In this document: positions 19,630 through 30,596 of the stretch, piece after piece
How positions within the stretch are numbered: the first letter of the stretch is position 1
Layout of the letters: the number at the start of each line of letters is the position of its first letter
Assembly: GCA_003989065.1 (NCBI GenBank)
Contig: RXIW01000002.1
Location: 119,363 to 183,362 of the forward strand
DNA length: 64,000 nucleotides
Direction: 5' to 3'
Source: Candidatus Competibacteraceae bacterium
GTDB taxonomy: Bacteria > Pseudomonadota > Gammaproteobacteria > Competibacterales > Competibacteraceae
The notes under the pieces: generated by a model
What the model was told of the DNA's origin: nothing
The model's database searches: none
The model's input: the letters and a program-made list of their open reading frames with translations, nothing else
Position numbers and translations under genes: made by a program

Positions 19630-19656
19630 CGCTCTCGCCGTTCACCGGCGAGAGCG
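19630..19656 (+). terminator. Hairpin after ettA
   Basis: Perfect 11-bp stem CGCTCTCGCCG/CGGCGAGAGCG with a 5-base loop, ten bases after the ettA stop. No T-run follows, so it may be only a partial terminator before the small gene at 19705. Confidence 0.45.
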
Positions 19657-19704
19657 GAGAGATGAACATCCGTCCATCAATCAGGGTAGAGGGTGGAAAC
19701 CGCC

Positions 19705-19917
19705 ATGTTGCAACCGCTCATTCCCGAAGGCGAGTCCTTACGCCGCGCGCTACGCTGGATCGCTGACCAGGGCGGGCATTGCACCCTGTCCATCGTCGAA
19801 CAGGCCAGCCTGTTGTTCGACCTGAACCCGCGCGACGAAGAGTTTCTGTTGCGGCAATTGGTCCATCACCACGGCGCGGCCAGTGATACGCCCGCCGCTC
19901 AGGACCCCGGCAACTGA
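19705..19917 (+). CDS. Small hypothetical protein
   Basis: 70-residue soluble protein that I cannot assign to a named family. It begins MLQPLIPEGESLRRALRWIADQGG and reads as two or three helices with an acidic middle (NPRDEEFLLRQL), followed by a poorly ordered tail. Codon use is like the neighbours and a purine-rich AGAGGGTGGAA stretch precedes the ATG, so it is probably real. The pattern (RALRWI ahead of an acidic helix) looks like small conserved gammaproteobacterial proteins, but that is impression only. Its last 19 bases overlap the 3' end of nudL on the other strand. Confidence 0.6.
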   Translation: MLQPLIPEGESLRRALRWIADQGGHCTLSIVEQASLLFDLNPRDEEFLLRQLVHHHGAASDTPAAQDPGN

Positions 19918-20525
19918 TCGCACAGCCGTCGGGCGAAGTTGACCAGCATGGCCGCCGTCGCTCCCCAGATGAAGCGGTCCTGATAGGGAATGACGTAGTA
20001 ACGCCGGTTCTGCCCCTTATAGACCATGCTGTGGTATTCGTGATGGTCGGGGTCGAGAATGAAGTCCAGCGGCACTTCGAACGCCTCGGCCACCTCGAAG
20101 GCGTCCAGGGTCAGTTCGAAGGGCGGGGTCACGAAACCGACCACCGGCGTGATCAGAAAACCGGTCACGGTCTGATAAAGATCCAGAAAACCGGCAATCT
20201 CGACCACATGGCGCCGGTCCAGACCGATTTCTTCCTCCGCTTCGCGCAAGGCGGTTTCCACCGGCCCGATATCTTCCGCCTCGGCCCGACCACCAGGAAA
20301 GCTGATTTGTCCAGCGTGGTGCTCCAGATGGGCGGTGCGCTGGGTCAGCAACACCGTATAGCCTTCCGGCCGCTCGACCAGCGGCACCAGCACCGCCGCC
20401 GGAATCAACTCCCGCTGCTCGGCCGGCAACCCCGCCACCGCATGATCGCCGGTGATCGTCTCCAGTTGATGGCTGGGATGTAGGCAGCGGCGAACCTGAT
20501 GCCGCAGAGCCGAGTGATGGTTCAT
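19899..20525 (-). CDS. Nudix CoA pyrophosphatase, NudL type
   Basis: 208 residues. The Nudix box is complete: GGRAEAEDIGPVETALREA continues into EEEIGL, preceded by the ISFPGG stretch that marks the CoA-pyrophosphatase (YeaB/NUDT7) subgroup. Such enzymes split CoA and acyl-CoA into 3',5'-ADP and (acyl-)phosphopantetheine, tuning CoA pools. Its start overlaps the tatD stop by four bases, so it ends the minus-strand operon from mltG or earlier. The convergent small gene overlaps its last 19 bases. Confidence 0.9.
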   Translation of the reverse strand: MNHHSALRHQVRRCLHPSHQLETITGDHAVAGLPAEQRELIPAAVLVPLVERPEGYTVLLTQRTAHLEHHAGQISFPGGRAEAEDIGPVETALREAEEEIGLDRRHVVEIAGFLDLYQTVTGFLITPVVGFVTPPFELTLDAFEVAEAFEVPLDFILDPDHHEYHSMVYKGQNRRYYVIPYQDRFIWGATAAMLVNFARRLCDQLPGS

Positions 20526-21328
20526 GCGCGCGCCTGCCTATCCGGCTGGTCCAGCGCACCAGGACGGAACAAGCGGTGAAAATTGGCCGAAGTCGTCGCC
20601 GCCAGCTGCTCCAGCGACTCGCCGCGCAGTTCGGCCACGAACGCCGCCACCTGGCGCACCCAGGCCGGCTGGTTGGATTTGCCCCGATAGGGCGTCGGCG
20701 CCAGATAGGGCGAATCGGTTTCCACCAGCAGGCGCTCGGCGGGCAGGCGACGGGCCGCGTCCTGAATGGCCTTGGCGTTCTTGAAGGTCACGATGCCGGA
20801 AAACGAGACATAAAAATTCAGCTCCAGCGCCTGTTGCGCCATGTCCCAGTCTTCGGTGAAACAGTGCAATACCCCGCCGACCTCGGCTGCACCCTCTTCG
20901 GCCAGGATCCGCAGGGTATCGGCGCGGGCCTGGCGAGTATGGACGATCAGCGGTTTGCCCAGCTCGCGGGCGGCGGCGATATGGATTCGGAACCAGTCCT
21001 GCTGCCGAGCCGCGCTATCCGCGCCATAGTGGTAATCCAGCCCGGTTTCGCCGATGGCGACCACTCGCGTGGCCTGCCCCAGCGCGACCAGCTCCGCCCG
21101 GGTCGGCGGACGGCCACCCTCCTCGCTGGGATGCACTCCCACCGATAAGGCGACCTGCGGATAGGGGTCGGTCATGCGGGCCAGCGCCGGCCAGCCTTCC
21201 AGATCGGTGGCCACGCTCAGCACCTGCGTCACCCCGGCTGCCGCCGCCAGCTCCAACGCCCCCCCGATGCTGCCCCCCAAAGGAGCCAGATCGAGGCGAT
21301 CCAGATGGCAATGAGAATCGACCAGCAT
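20522..21328 (-). CDS. tatD: TatD-family metal-dependent hydrolase
   Basis: 268-residue TIM-barrel metallohydrolase. Metal ligands are visible: SHCHLD at the N-terminus, GETGLDYH, LIVHTRQA, the GVLHCFTE His, and ETDSPYLAP. TatD/YcfH proteins are Mg2+-dependent 3'-5' deoxyribonucleases with roles in DNA repair and possibly quality control. It lies after pilZ and before nudL; holB-pilZ-tatD is a known gammaproteobacterial order, which places this copy as the YcfH-type paralogue. Length and motifs are normal. Confidence 0.92.
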   Translation of the reverse strand: MLVDSHCHLDRLDLAPLGGSIGGALELAAAAGVTQVLSVATDLEGWPALARMTDPYPQVALSVGVHPSEEGGRPPTRAELVALGQATRVVAIGETGLDYHYGADSAARQQDWFRIHIAAARELGKPLIVHTRQARADTLRILAEEGAAEVGGVLHCFTEDWDMAQQALELNFYVSFSGIVTFKNAKAIQDAARRLPAERLLVETDSPYLAPTPYRGKSNQPAWVRQVAAFVAELRGESLEQLAATTSANFHRLFRPGALDQPDRQARA

Positions 21329-21342
21329 CGTCCGGATCGCTG

Positions 21343-21687
21343 CTACATGGTATTGGTCGGCTGATCGGCGCGGGTATAGCCGGCCAGCAAGGCTTCGATC
21401 TTTTTCTGCAACCGGCTACCGTCCGCGCCGCCGAACTGGATGCCGACACCCATCTGCCGACCGGCTGGCGTCGTCCGGTGATTGATCCAGATCACCTTGC
21501 CGGTGATAGCGAAACGTTCCGGATCATCCAGCAGCGTCAACAGTAGAAAGACCTCGTCACTCAGCTCAAAGGTCTTTTCGGTCGGAATGAAGATCCCACC
21601 CCCTTTGATGAAAGGCATATAGTTGGAATGCAGCATCGCTTTATCCCGGATCGCGAGGGAAATGACACCTTGTCGTGGAGCTGCCAT
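21343..21687 (-). CDS. pilZ: PilZ-domain protein of the type IV pilus PilZ type
   Basis: 114 residues. The PilZ fold is suggested by YMPFIKGGGIFIPT and by GVGIQF, but the RxxxR and D/NxSxxG cyclic-di-GMP-binding motifs are missing, as in the Pseudomonas PilZ that supports type IV pilus assembly through PilB and FimX. The ATG at 21687 is preferred; a TTG at 21705 would add six residues. It sits between holB (25-base gap) and tatD, the conserved order. The rest of the pilus machinery is not in this window, although comEA and comEC are. Confidence 0.9.
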   Translation of the reverse strand: MAAPRQGVISLAIRDKAMLHSNYMPFIKGGGIFIPTEKTFELSDEVFLLLTLLDDPERFAITGKVIWINHRTTPAGRQMGVGIQFGGADGSRLQKKIEALLAGYTRADQPTNTM

Positions 21688-21712
21688 GGATTCGAGCTTC
21701 CTCAATAGCGCG

Positions 21713-22710
21713 TCAGCAGGATGCTGGATTCACCACCTCGGCCGCATCGCTCAGGAACGCTTCTAACAGCAATGCGACATTGGTTTGGGTCGTCGTACAC
21801 AGCGTGTGCAGTTGAACCGCCGCATCCCAGCGTTCGAACAAGCGCCGTGGCGCTTGCCGGTCGGCCCAGCGCCACAGGATCGCGCGCAGGTCGGGATTGC
21901 TCAGGCGGAAAGGTTCATTAGGACTCATCTTAAGCCGAATCAGGTCAGTATGCCAACCGATCAGCCAGCGCAGATTTTCGGCCAGCTCGCCTTCGGTCCA
22001 AATTTCCGCCGCCCGAATCGGATCGAGCCGGCCGGTCTGCACTTGGTCGTAACATTCAACCAGTTCACGCCGCCGCCGCCAACGCTCCCCACTGGCCTGT
22101 TGCAAAGCGGCCAGTGGCGCGCCGCCGGCGACCGCGAGCAGCGCCTTGATATCGAGCGGCTCGGTGATCCGCGCCTGCAACCAGGGCAAAGCCACCGTCG
22201 GCGGGGGAGGTTCGAACCGCAGCAACTGACAACGACTGCGGAGGGTCGCAGGCAGGCGGGCCGGATGCGCCGTCACCAGCAAGAGCAGACTGGCGCCGGG
22301 TGGCTCTTCCAGAGTTTTCAACAGACTGTTGGCGGCATGGACATTGAGGCGATCAGCCGGCTCCAGCAGGACGACCTTATAGCCGCCATACTGCGCGGTA
22401 TGGTCGAGAAAGGCGCTGATCTCGCGGATCTGATCGATCTTGATGACCTTGCCATCCTCGGCCGGCTGCACCATCCGATGATCGGGATGGCTACCGGCCC
22501 GGAGCAGACGGCAAGCTCGACACTGGCCGCAGGCATCGCCCTCGGCGGCAGGCGTTTCGCACAGCAATGCGTTCGCCAGGCGATGGGCAAACGCCCGCTT
22601 GCCCAATCCGGCGGGACCCGCCAGCAACAGCGCATGCGGCAAGCGTCCACTGGCCAGACGCTGCTGGCACTGCTGCCACATCGACAGATGCCAGGGCAGC
22701 CGCTCGTCCA

Positions 22711-22711
<1 letters not shown>
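21713..22711 (-). CDS. holB: DNA polymerase III subunit delta'
   Basis: 332 residues. It has an AAA+ clamp-loader fold with Walker A-like AGPAGLGKRAFAH, a four-Cys zinc site (CETP...CGQCRAC), and the sensor/SRC-like SRCQLLRFE motif. It forms part of the gamma/tau complex that loads the beta clamp. The frame is open for about 115 codons upstream, inside tmk, but the true ATG overlaps the tmk stop by one base (TGATG) and gives the usual N-terminus MDERLPWHLSMW. It is translationally coupled to tmk. Confidence 0.93.
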
Positions 22712-24358
<1,647 letters not shown>

Positions 24359-24374
24359 GGTGGAACCGCCGCGC

Positions 24375-25616
24375 TCAGGTCAACTCGCGGAAGATGATCG
24401 TGCCGTTGGTGCCGCCGAATCCGAAGGAATTGGACAGCGCGATCCCAATGTGCCGCTCCTGTGCGGTGTGAGGCACGTAATTCAGATCGCAACCCGGTTC
24501 CGGCTGATCCAGGTTGATGGTCGGCGGCGCGACACGATCACGAATCGCCAGCACCGAGAAGATCGCTTCGACCCCGCCGGCCGCGCCCAACAGGTGTCCG
24601 GTCATCGATTTGGTCGAACTCATGGCCAACCGGTAGGCGTGCTCGCCGAACACGGCCTTGACCGCATCGCTTTCGATCTTGTCACCAGCCGGCGTGGAGG
24701 TGCCATGGGCGTTGATGTAATCGACCGCATCAACGGTAATCCCGGCATCGCGCAGCGCATTTACCATCGCTCGCCGTGCTCCATCGCCGTCCGGCGTGGG
24801 CAAGGTCATGTGATAGGCGTCGCCGCTCATGCCGAAACCGATCAGTTCGGCATAGATTCGCGCGCCGCGCTGGCGGGCGTATTCGTATTCTTCCAGCACC
24901 AGCACCCCGGCTCCGTCGCTCAGCACGAAACCGTCCCGACCCTGATCCCAGGGCCGGCTGGCCTTCTCCGGCTCGTCGTTGCGCGTGGACAAAGCCCGCG
25001 CCGCAGCAAAGCCACACAGCCCGGTCGGCGTCGTCGCCATTTCCGCACCGCCGGCGATCATCACGTCGGCGTCACCGTAGGCGATCAGCCGACCCGCCAG
25101 GCCGATGCTGTGGGTTCCGGTGGTGCAGGCGGTCACGACCGCCAGATTCGGCCCCTTGATCCCATACAGGATCGAGAGATTGCCCGACACCATGTTGATG
25201 ATGCTGCGGGGCACGAAGAACGGCGTCAACCGCCGCGGTCCGCCGTTCAGAAAAGCCGAATGGCCTTCCTCGATCCCCGGCAGGCCGCCGATGCCGGCTC
25301 CGATGGAAACGCCAACCCGTTCGGCGTTGGCCTCGTTGATCTCCAGACCCGCATCCTGGATCGCCTGCACCGCCGCGCCAATGCCATAATGGATGAAGGT
25401 ATCCATCTTCTTGGCTTCTTTGGGGTTCAGGTACTGCTCGACCTGAAAGTCCTTGACCGATCCGCCGAAGCGGACCGGAAACTTGCTGACGTCGAAAGCG
25501 GTGACCGGTCCGATCCCGCTGTGACCGGCCAGAATATGGGTCCAGGCTGTCTCCAAAGTGCTACCGACTGGCGACACAATACCCATGCCGGTCACTACCA
25601 CTCGCCGCTTGGCCAC
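24375..25616 (-). CDS. fabF: Beta-ketoacyl-ACP synthase II
   Basis: 413 residues, exactly the E. coli FabF length. The active-site triad is visible: Cys164 in [10 protein letters not shown], His in [11 protein letters not shown] and His in [12 protein letters not shown]. It extends acyl-ACP with malonyl-ACP and makes cis-vaccenate precursors. The start is a GTG at 25616 with GAGGG seven to eight bases upstream; an in-frame ATG at 25643 adds nine residues that do not belong to the family. It sits 93 bases downstream of acpP, the usual fab order. Confidence 0.96.
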   Translation of the reverse strand: MAKRRVVVTGMGIVSPVGSTLETAWTHILAGHSGIGPVTAFDVSKFPVRFGGSVKDFQVEQYLNPKEAKKMDTFIHYGIGAAVQAIQDAGLEINEANAERVGVSIGAGIGGLPGIEEGHSAFLNGGPRRLTPFFVPRSIINMVSGNLSILYGIKGPNLAVVTACTTGTHSIGLAGRLIAYGDADVMIAGGAEMATTPTGLCGFAAARALSTRNDEPEKASRPWDQGRDGFVLSDGAGVLVLEEYEYARQRGARIYAELIGFGMSGDAYHMTLPTPDGDGARRAMVNALRDAGITVDAVDYINAHGTSTPAGDKIESDAVKAVFGEHAYRLAMSSTKSMTGHLLGAAGGVEAIFSVLAIRDRVAPPTINLDQPEPGCDLNYVPHTAQERHIGIALSNSFGFGGTNGTIIFRELT

Positions 25617-25709
25617 AGGACTACCCTCAAAGTTTACCGACAAAACAAGGCCGCGACCCCCAGGCGGTGGCCGCGGCGGATGATCCCCATCCAGGTGGGA
25701 CCGACGCCC

Positions 25710-25955
25710 TCAACCAAGATGCGATGCGATATAGCCGATCGCCTGTTGCACTGTGGTGATCTTCTCGGCGTCCTCATCGGGGATTTCGAGCTCGAATTCC
25801 TCCTCCAGGGCCATGACCAGTTCCACGGTATCCAGCGAATCGGCTCCAAGATCCTCGACGAAGGAGGCTTCGTTGGTCACCTGCTCCTCCTTCACCCCCA
25901 ACTGTTCGATAATGATTTTTTTGACGCGAGCTTCGATGTTGCTGATGTCAGTCAT
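25710..25955 (-). CDS. acpP: Acyl carrier protein
   Basis: 81 residues, very acidic, with the phosphopantetheine attachment Ser40 in [12 protein letters not shown]. It carries growing acyl chains for FabG, FabH, FabF and PlsX and for lipid A synthesis. It is followed by fabF and preceded by fabG with 130 bases between. That gap holds a hairpin and a TACAAT element, consistent with the separate strong promoter that acpP often has. Confidence 0.97.
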   Translation of the reverse strand: MTDISNIEARVKKIIIEQLGVKEEQVTNEASFVEDLGADSLDTVELVMALEEEFELEIPDEDAEKITTVQQAIGYIASHLG

Positions 25956-25997
25956 GATGAGTTTTATCCTCGTTGTGAACCCTAGACAACCGCAGTA

Positions 25998-26029
25998 CTA
26001 CCGCGGAGGCGCTACCGCGGGGTATTGTA
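25998..26029 (-). promoter_or_regulatory. Hairpin and possible -10 element upstream of acpP
   Basis: The fabG-acpP gap contains a direct repeat CTACCGCGG at 25998-26006 and 26012-26020 that also folds as CCGCGG/CCGCGG, next to TACAAT on the minus strand (26024-26029). No good -35 is visible at the proper spacing, so the promoter call is weak. Confidence 0.3.
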
Positions 26030-26085
26030 TGGAAAACAGCGGCGTGGATGCCATCAATTCCATTCATTCTAGCTGGTGACGGCCG

Positions 26086-26832
26086 TCAGGCCATATGCAT
26101 CCCGCCATTGACGTGCAAGGTCTCGCCGGTCACGTAGGCTGCAGCAGGCGACGCCAGGAACGCCACGACATTGGCTACATCCTGCGGATCGCCTGCCCGC
26201 TGCAACGGAATGGCCTCGAGCAAGGCCCGGCGCTGCGCTTCCGGCAACGCCCGCGTCATGTCGGTCTCGATCAGACCCGGCGCTACGGCATTGACCGTGA
26301 TGTTGCGGGAACCGACTTCGCGGGCCAGCGATTTGGTGAAACCGATCAGGCCAGCCTTGGCCGCCGCATAATTGGCTTGTCCGGCGCTGCCGGTCACCCC
26401 CACCACCGACGTGATGTTGATGATACACCCCCGCTGCGCCTTCATCATGCCCCGCAACACCGCCTTGCTCAGCCGATAGACCGCAGTCAGGTCGGTATCG
26501 AGGACTGTCGTCCATTCCTCTTCTTTCATTCGCAGCAACAGATTGTCGCGCGTAACGCCCGCGTTGTTGACCAGGATGCCGGGCGCGCCGAATTCCTGGG
26601 TCACCGTCTTGACCACCGCGTCCACCGCAGCGGGATCGGTCACGTCCAGGCGCAGACCGCAGCCCTTGAGCGCGCGTGCGCGTAGATCCTCGGTGATCGC
26701 CTCCGCCCCGGCAGCCGTCGTTGCGGTGCCGATCACGGTCGCGCCTTGCCGCCCCAACTCGCGGACGATCGCCTGACCAATGCCACGACTGGCGCCGGTG
26801 ACCAGGGCGACTGCGCCCTCCAACATCGTCAT
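26086..26832 (-). CDS. fabG: 3-oxoacyl-ACP reductase
   Basis: 248-residue short-chain dehydrogenase. It has the nucleotide loop VTGASRGIGQ, NNAGVTRDNLLLRM, the catalytic Ser in NITSVVG, Tyr-x-x-x-Lys in YAAAKAG, and NAVAPGLIETDMT, all typical of FabG. It uses NADPH to reduce 3-ketoacyl-ACP. The gene lies between fabH (20-base gap) and acpP. fabD, which normally separates fabH and fabG, is missing. Confidence 0.96.
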   Translation of the reverse strand: MTMLEGAVALVTGASRGIGQAIVRELGRQGATVIGTATTAAGAEAITEDLRARALKGCGLRLDVTDPAAVDAVVKTVTQEFGAPGILVNNAGVTRDNLLLRMKEEEWTTVLDTDLTAVYRLSKAVLRGMMKAQRGCIINITSVVGVTGSAGQANYAAAKAGLIGFTKSLAREVGSRNITVNAVAPGLIETDMTRALPEAQRRALLEAIPLQRAGDPQDVANVVAFLASPAAAYVTGETLHVNGGMHMA

Positions 26833-26852
26833 TGTCTGTTCTCCTCACCCAT

Positions 26853-27821
26853 TTAGTATTTCAGCAGCGCCGCGCCCCAGGTGAAACCGCCGCCGAAACC
26901 TTCCAACAGCAGCGTGTCGCCGCGCTGGATGCGCCCATCGCGCACCGCCACATCCAACGCCAGCGGCACCGACGCCGCCGAGGTATTGGCATGGGTCCGC
27001 ACGCAGTCGATCATCCGCTCCATCGGCAGCCCCAGGCGCTTGGCGGTCGCGGTGAGAATACGGCGGTTGGCCTGATGCGGAATCATCCAGTCCACATCGG
27101 CCACGGTCATCTGATTGGCGGACAGGATCTGCTCGGCGATGTCCTTCAGGGTGGTGACCGCTACCTTGAACACCTCGCTGCCGCGCATCTCCACGAACGC
27201 CGCGTTCTCGCGGGTCCGATCGTAGCCGCTGGACACGCCGGCAGGCACCCACAGCAGTTCCTTGTAGCGGCCATCGGCTCCCAATCGGCTGTCGATGATG
27301 CCCGGCTGATCGGTTTGCTCCAGAATCACCGCGCCGGCCCCATCGCCGAATAGGATACAGGTCCCACGGTCGGTCCAGTCGATGATGCGGGTAAAGGTGT
27401 CGGCCCCGACCACCAGCACCCGCCGCGCCGCGCCGGTGCGGATAAAGCGGTTGGCGATATCCAGCGCGTAGACGAAACCGGTGCAGACCGCCTGTACGTC
27501 GAAGGCGGGACCACCATAACAGCCCAGGCGGTGCTGTAAGACGGTGGCAACGCTGGGAAACACATGATCGGGCGTGGTAGTGCCCAGTACGATCATGTCG
27601 ATATCGCCCGGTTCGAGCCCGGCGGCTTCCAGCGCACGGCGCGCGGCCTGCTCGGCCATGTCGGCGGTGGTCTCCCCCGGCGCAGCGACGTGGCGCTCCT
27701 CGACGCCCGTTCGCTCAATGATCCAGTCCGCCGTGGTCTCGATCATCTGCTCGAGATCGGCGTTGCTGACCACCTTCTCCGGCAAATAGCTTCCGGTTCC
27801 GACAATTCTGGCGTAATTCAA
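26853..27821 (-). CDS. fabH: Beta-ketoacyl-ACP synthase III
   Basis: 322 residues. Catalytic Cys113 lies in [10 protein letters not shown], His in PHQANRRI and Asn in [12 protein letters not shown], the full FabH triad. It condenses acetyl-CoA with malonyl-ACP to start fatty-acid synthesis. Its start overlaps the plsX stop by four bases and it ends 20 bases before fabG. Primer specificity (acetyl or branched) cannot be judged from the sequence. Confidence 0.96.
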   Translation of the reverse strand: MNYARIVGTGSYLPEKVVSNADLEQMIETTADWIIERTGVEERHVAAPGETTADMAEQAARRALEAAGLEPGDIDMIVLGTTTPDHVFPSVATVLQHRLGCYGGPAFDVQAVCTGFVYALDIANRFIRTGAARRVLVVGADTFTRIIDWTDRGTCILFGDGAGAVILEQTDQPGIIDSRLGADGRYKELLWVPAGVSSGYDRTRENAAFVEMRGSEVFKVAVTTLKDIAEQILSANQMTVADVDWMIPHQANRRILTATAKRLGLPMERMIDCVRTHANTSAASVPLALDVAVRDGRIQRGDTLLLEGFGGGFTWGAALLKY

Positions 27822-28843
27822 AGCGCTTGCCTCGCGGCGTGAAGGGCGGACAGATGAGCATCGATGCGGCGCGGCACTGCTTGCGCCGCCTCCAGTATCG
27901 CCACCTGGATGGCGTTGGCGAACGCCAAGGCGTCAGCGCTGCCGTGACTCTTGACCACGGTGCCCTGCAGGCCCAACAGGCTGGCGCCGTTATAGCGGCG
28001 AGGATCGATCTTGCGCCCAAACGCGCGCAGCACCGGCAGCGCGATCAAACCGGCCAGCCGAGTCAACGGATTGCGCTTGAATTCCTGGCTCATGTAATGG
28101 CGGACCAGTTTCGCCACGCCTTCGCTGCTCTTGAGCGCAATGTTGCCGACGAAGCCATCGCAGACCACCACATCCACCTCGTCCAGGTAAATGCCGTCGC
28201 CCTCGACGAAGCCGATGTAGTGAAGATTGCTGGCCACCAGCAAGCGGGCTGCTTCCTTGACCTGCTCGTTGCCCTTGATGTCCTCTTCGCCGATATTCAG
28301 CAAACCCACGCGCGGCCGCTGAATACCGTTGACTTCGGCCAGCACCGATCCCATCACGGCGAATTGCAAGAGATGCTCGGCCTTGCTGTCGACATTGGCG
28401 CCCAGATCCAGGACCCGGGTATAGCCCCGCACAGTCGGCAAGGTCGTGCAGATCGCGGGACGATCGATGCCTGGCAGGGTCTTGAGCACGAAGCGGGCGG
28501 TCGCCATCAGCGCGCCAGTGTTGCCGGCGCTGACACAGGCATCGGCGTCGCCCTGCTTGACCAGGTTGATCGCCACCCGCATCGAAGAATCTTTCTTGAC
28601 CCGCAGGGCCTGCGCTGGCGGTTCGTCCATGCTGACCAGTTGCGAAGCGTGGCGGATGACGATGCCGGGATGGCCTTTCGCCTTCAGCTTGGCAAGCTGG
28701 GCCGACAGCACGTCTTCCTGACCGACCAGGATCAGCCGCACTGCGCCATCGGTCGCTTTCAGCGCCTGCAGGGCAGCGGGCACGACTACATCAGGACCGA
28801 CATCGCCACCCATGCCGTCCAGGGCGATGGTGATCTGGGTCAT
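27818..28843 (-). CDS. plsX: Phosphate acyltransferase PlsX
   Basis: 341 residues. It begins with [17 protein letters not shown] and contains [34 protein letters not shown] and [14 protein letters not shown], the marks of PlsX. The enzyme makes acyl-phosphate from acyl-ACP for PlsY, linking fatty-acid synthesis to membrane phospholipid synthesis. It is a peripheral membrane protein. It lies 39 bases after rpmF and overlaps fabH by four bases, the common rpmF-plsX-fabH arrangement. Confidence 0.95.
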   Translation of the reverse strand: MTQITIALDGMGGDVGPDVVVPAALQALKATDGAVRLILVGQEDVLSAQLAKLKAKGHPGIVIRHASQLVSMDEPPAQALRVKKDSSMRVAINLVKQGDADACVSAGNTGALMATARFVLKTLPGIDRPAICTTLPTVRGYTRVLDLGANVDSKAEHLLQFAVMGSVLAEVNGIQRPRVGLLNIGEEDIKGNEQVKEAARLLVASNLHYIGFVEGDGIYLDEVDVVVCDGFVGNIALKSSEGVAKLVRHYMSQEFKRNPLTRLAGLIALPVLRAFGRKIDPRRYNGASLLGLQGTVVKSHGSADALAFANAIQVAILEAAQAVPRRIDAHLSALHAARQAL

Positions 28844-28882
28844 AAGACGGAAAAACCAATCATGGCCAAAGCGATGCAGCGC

Positions 28883-29080
28883 TTATTCGTCGTCGGATTC
28901 GGTCGTCGCCGCTTCGCTGATGACCTTGCGACCGCGATAGAAGCCGTTTGGGGTCATGTGGTGGCGACGATGCAGTTCACCGGAGGTGCGATCCGTCGAC
29001 AGGGTGGACGCGGTCAGGGCGTCGTGCGCGCGGCGCATGCCACGCTTGGAGGGACTCTTACGACTTTTTTGAACAGCCAT
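28883..29080 (-). CDS. rpmF: 50S ribosomal protein L32
   Basis: 65 residues, strongly basic: [20 protein letters not shown], then TGELHRRHH and GFYRGRKVI. The zinc-binding cysteines found in some L32 proteins are absent, as in many proteobacteria. The ATG at 29080 has AAAGGAG at proper distance and gives the standard N-terminus; the frame stays open upstream through yceD. It is six bases downstream of yceD and precedes plsX, the conserved order. Confidence 0.96.
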   Translation of the reverse strand: MAVQKSRKSPSKRGMRRAHDALTASTLSTDRTSGELHRRHHMTPNGFYRGRKVISEAATTESDDE

Positions 29081-29085
29081 TTGAC

Positions 29086-29619
29086 TTAATTGCTCCTTTT
29101 GGAATCTCGCAACAGGGTCGCCAATACCGCGAACGGCTGGCGATTCTCCGCATCCAGCGCCGCCGGACCTGGCGTCCCATAATCGTTGGCCTCGCACTCC
29201 TGTGGATCGGCGTGACTGGGGATCTGGGGCAAGGCCAGCAACAATTCATCTTCCACCAAATCGGTGACGGACGCACTATTTTCCGGAACCAGCAGCGGCT
29301 CGTATTCATCGGGCAGCCGGTCGAACTCTGCTTCGCTGTGCACCAGCCCCAGGCGGACCGGCACGTCCAGCGCCAACCGCAACGGCCCCAGACAACGCTG
29401 GCAGATCAGCTCGATCTCGGTTCGCAACGCGCCTCCGATGAAGGGCAGGCCCTGGCCGTCGGTTCCCGCCGCCAGCGCCACCCGAACCACCCCCCCCGCA
29501 TCGTTGAGCAGGGCAGCCAGCCGCGGCAAGGCCGTCAGCGGCAACTCACCGTCCAAACGACCGTTTTCGGCGGCCAGTTGCCAAGGATTGATCCTGTCGG
29601 GGAGCAGAGGGGTTTGCAT
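29086..29619 (-). CDS. yceD: YceD/DUF177 protein
   Basis: 177 residues. It has the DUF177 signature with CQRCL in the middle and an acidic stretch ([15 protein letters not shown]) before a C-terminal LLRDSKR. YceD-type proteins are conserved upstream of rpmF and have been linked to 23S rRNA maturation or accumulation in plants and bacteria; the molecular role is not settled. The ATG at 29619 matches family starts, though its ribosome binding site is weak. It is divergent from maf across 99 bases. Confidence 0.9.
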   Translation of the reverse strand: MQTPLLPDRINPWQLAAENGRLDGELPLTALPRLAALLNDAGGVVRVALAAGTDGQGLPFIGGALRTEIELICQRCLGPLRLALDVPVRLGLVHSEAEFDRLPDEYEPLLVPENSASVTDLVEDELLLALPQIPSHADPQECEANDYGTPGPAALDAENRQPFAVLATLLRDSKRSN

Positions 29620-29718
29620 AAGGCGCGGAATGATATAGGCACGTCGGATTTCTGTCAAAATAAAGCCAGATTTCGCACAATTAGCGCGATCGCCATTCCA
29701 GCCCTGCGAGCGAGTTCC

Positions 29719-30318
29719 ATGACCGCAACCCTACCCGACGGCCGCCATCTGATTTTAGCTTCCACCTCGCCATTTCGCCGCGAATTGTTGGCGCGGCTGG
29801 ATCTACCGTTCACGGTCCAGGCGCCAGACGTCGACGAAACCCGCCACCCTGATGAAGACGCACCGACGCTGGTTGCGCGGCTGGCCGAACGGAAAGCCTT
29901 GGCCGTGGCGCCGCATCGACTCCCGGCGCTGGTGATCGGTTCGGATCAGGCCGCAGTCCTGGACGGCGAGATCATCGGCAAACCCGGCGACCACGAACGG
30001 GCTATGGCTCAACTGCAACGAGCCTCGGGACAGGCCGTCCTCTTTCACACCGGCCTCTGTCTGCTGGATACAGCCAGCGGGCAACGACAAATCGCGGTGG
30101 AAACCTTCCGAGTGGTGTTTCGCTCGTTGACATCGACGATGATCGACCGCTATCTCCAGCGCGAGCGGCCCTACCATTGCGCCGGTAGCTTCAAATCCGA
30201 GGGTTTGGGCATTGCCTTGTTCGAGCGCCTGGAAGGCGACGACCCGACCGGCCTGATCGGTTTGCCGCTGATCCGACTGACCCGGATGTTGGAAGCAGCG
30301 GGCGTGGCAGTTCTGTAA
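29719..30318 (+). CDS. Maf-family nucleotide pyrophosphatase (YceF type)
   Basis: 199 residues. Maf hallmarks are LASTSPFRRELL at the N-terminus, VDETRHP, VIGSDQAAVLDGEIIGKP, and the late CAGSFKSEGLG. Position divergent from yceD-rpmF argues for the YceF branch, which hydrolyses 7-methyl-GTP, rather than the dTTP/UTP branch. A longer frame runs through yceD upstream but the family start is the ATG at 29719. A caspase-like orphan follows 278 bases downstream. Confidence 0.92.
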   Translation: MTATLPDGRHLILASTSPFRRELLARLDLPFTVQAPDVDETRHPDEDAPTLVARLAERKALAVAPHRLPALVIGSDQAAVLDGEIIGKPGDHERAMAQLQRASGQAVLFHTGLCLLDTASGQRQIAVETFRVVFRSLTSTMIDRYLQRERPYHCAGSFKSEGLGIALFERLEGDDPTGLIGLPLIRLTRMLEAAGVAVL

Positions 30319-30596
30319 CAGGCATCATCGCATCCATGCCGCACATCCAGGGTGGGCCGTCCACAATGAGCCAGCGGACCGGCGAAACGGCCTTCATTCC
30401 CAGCCGGACCGTCCTCAAACCCAGGCATCCCCCGCGATTTCTCTATCCATCGCATCCCTCCTGATGCTTGCCCGATGATCGGCATAGATTGTGCTATCCC
30501 TACCCAAAGATTCTTCCGAATCCAGGTAATGAAGATTTTTCTTCATTCATGTCAACAGATTATGGTTCGATCAGCTTTCTTTCGAGGTGAATGGGC
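30319..30596. other. Intergenic region with AT-rich hairpin before the caspase-like gene
   Basis: 278 bases with no supported gene. The right part is AT-rich and contains a perfect 8-bp hairpin AATGAAGA/TCTTCATT with a TTTT loop at 30528-30547, about 50 bases before the next start. It could be an operator or the end of an upstream transcript. Confidence 0.5.

Noticed and set aside
27827..29089. 420-codon plus-strand frame opposite plsX and rpmF
   Set aside because: Composition is antisense-like and it covers two conserved minus-strand genes.
30171..30485. 104-codon minus-strand frame after maf
   Set aside because: Starts in an intergenic stretch and runs antisense into maf; no recognisable protein features.
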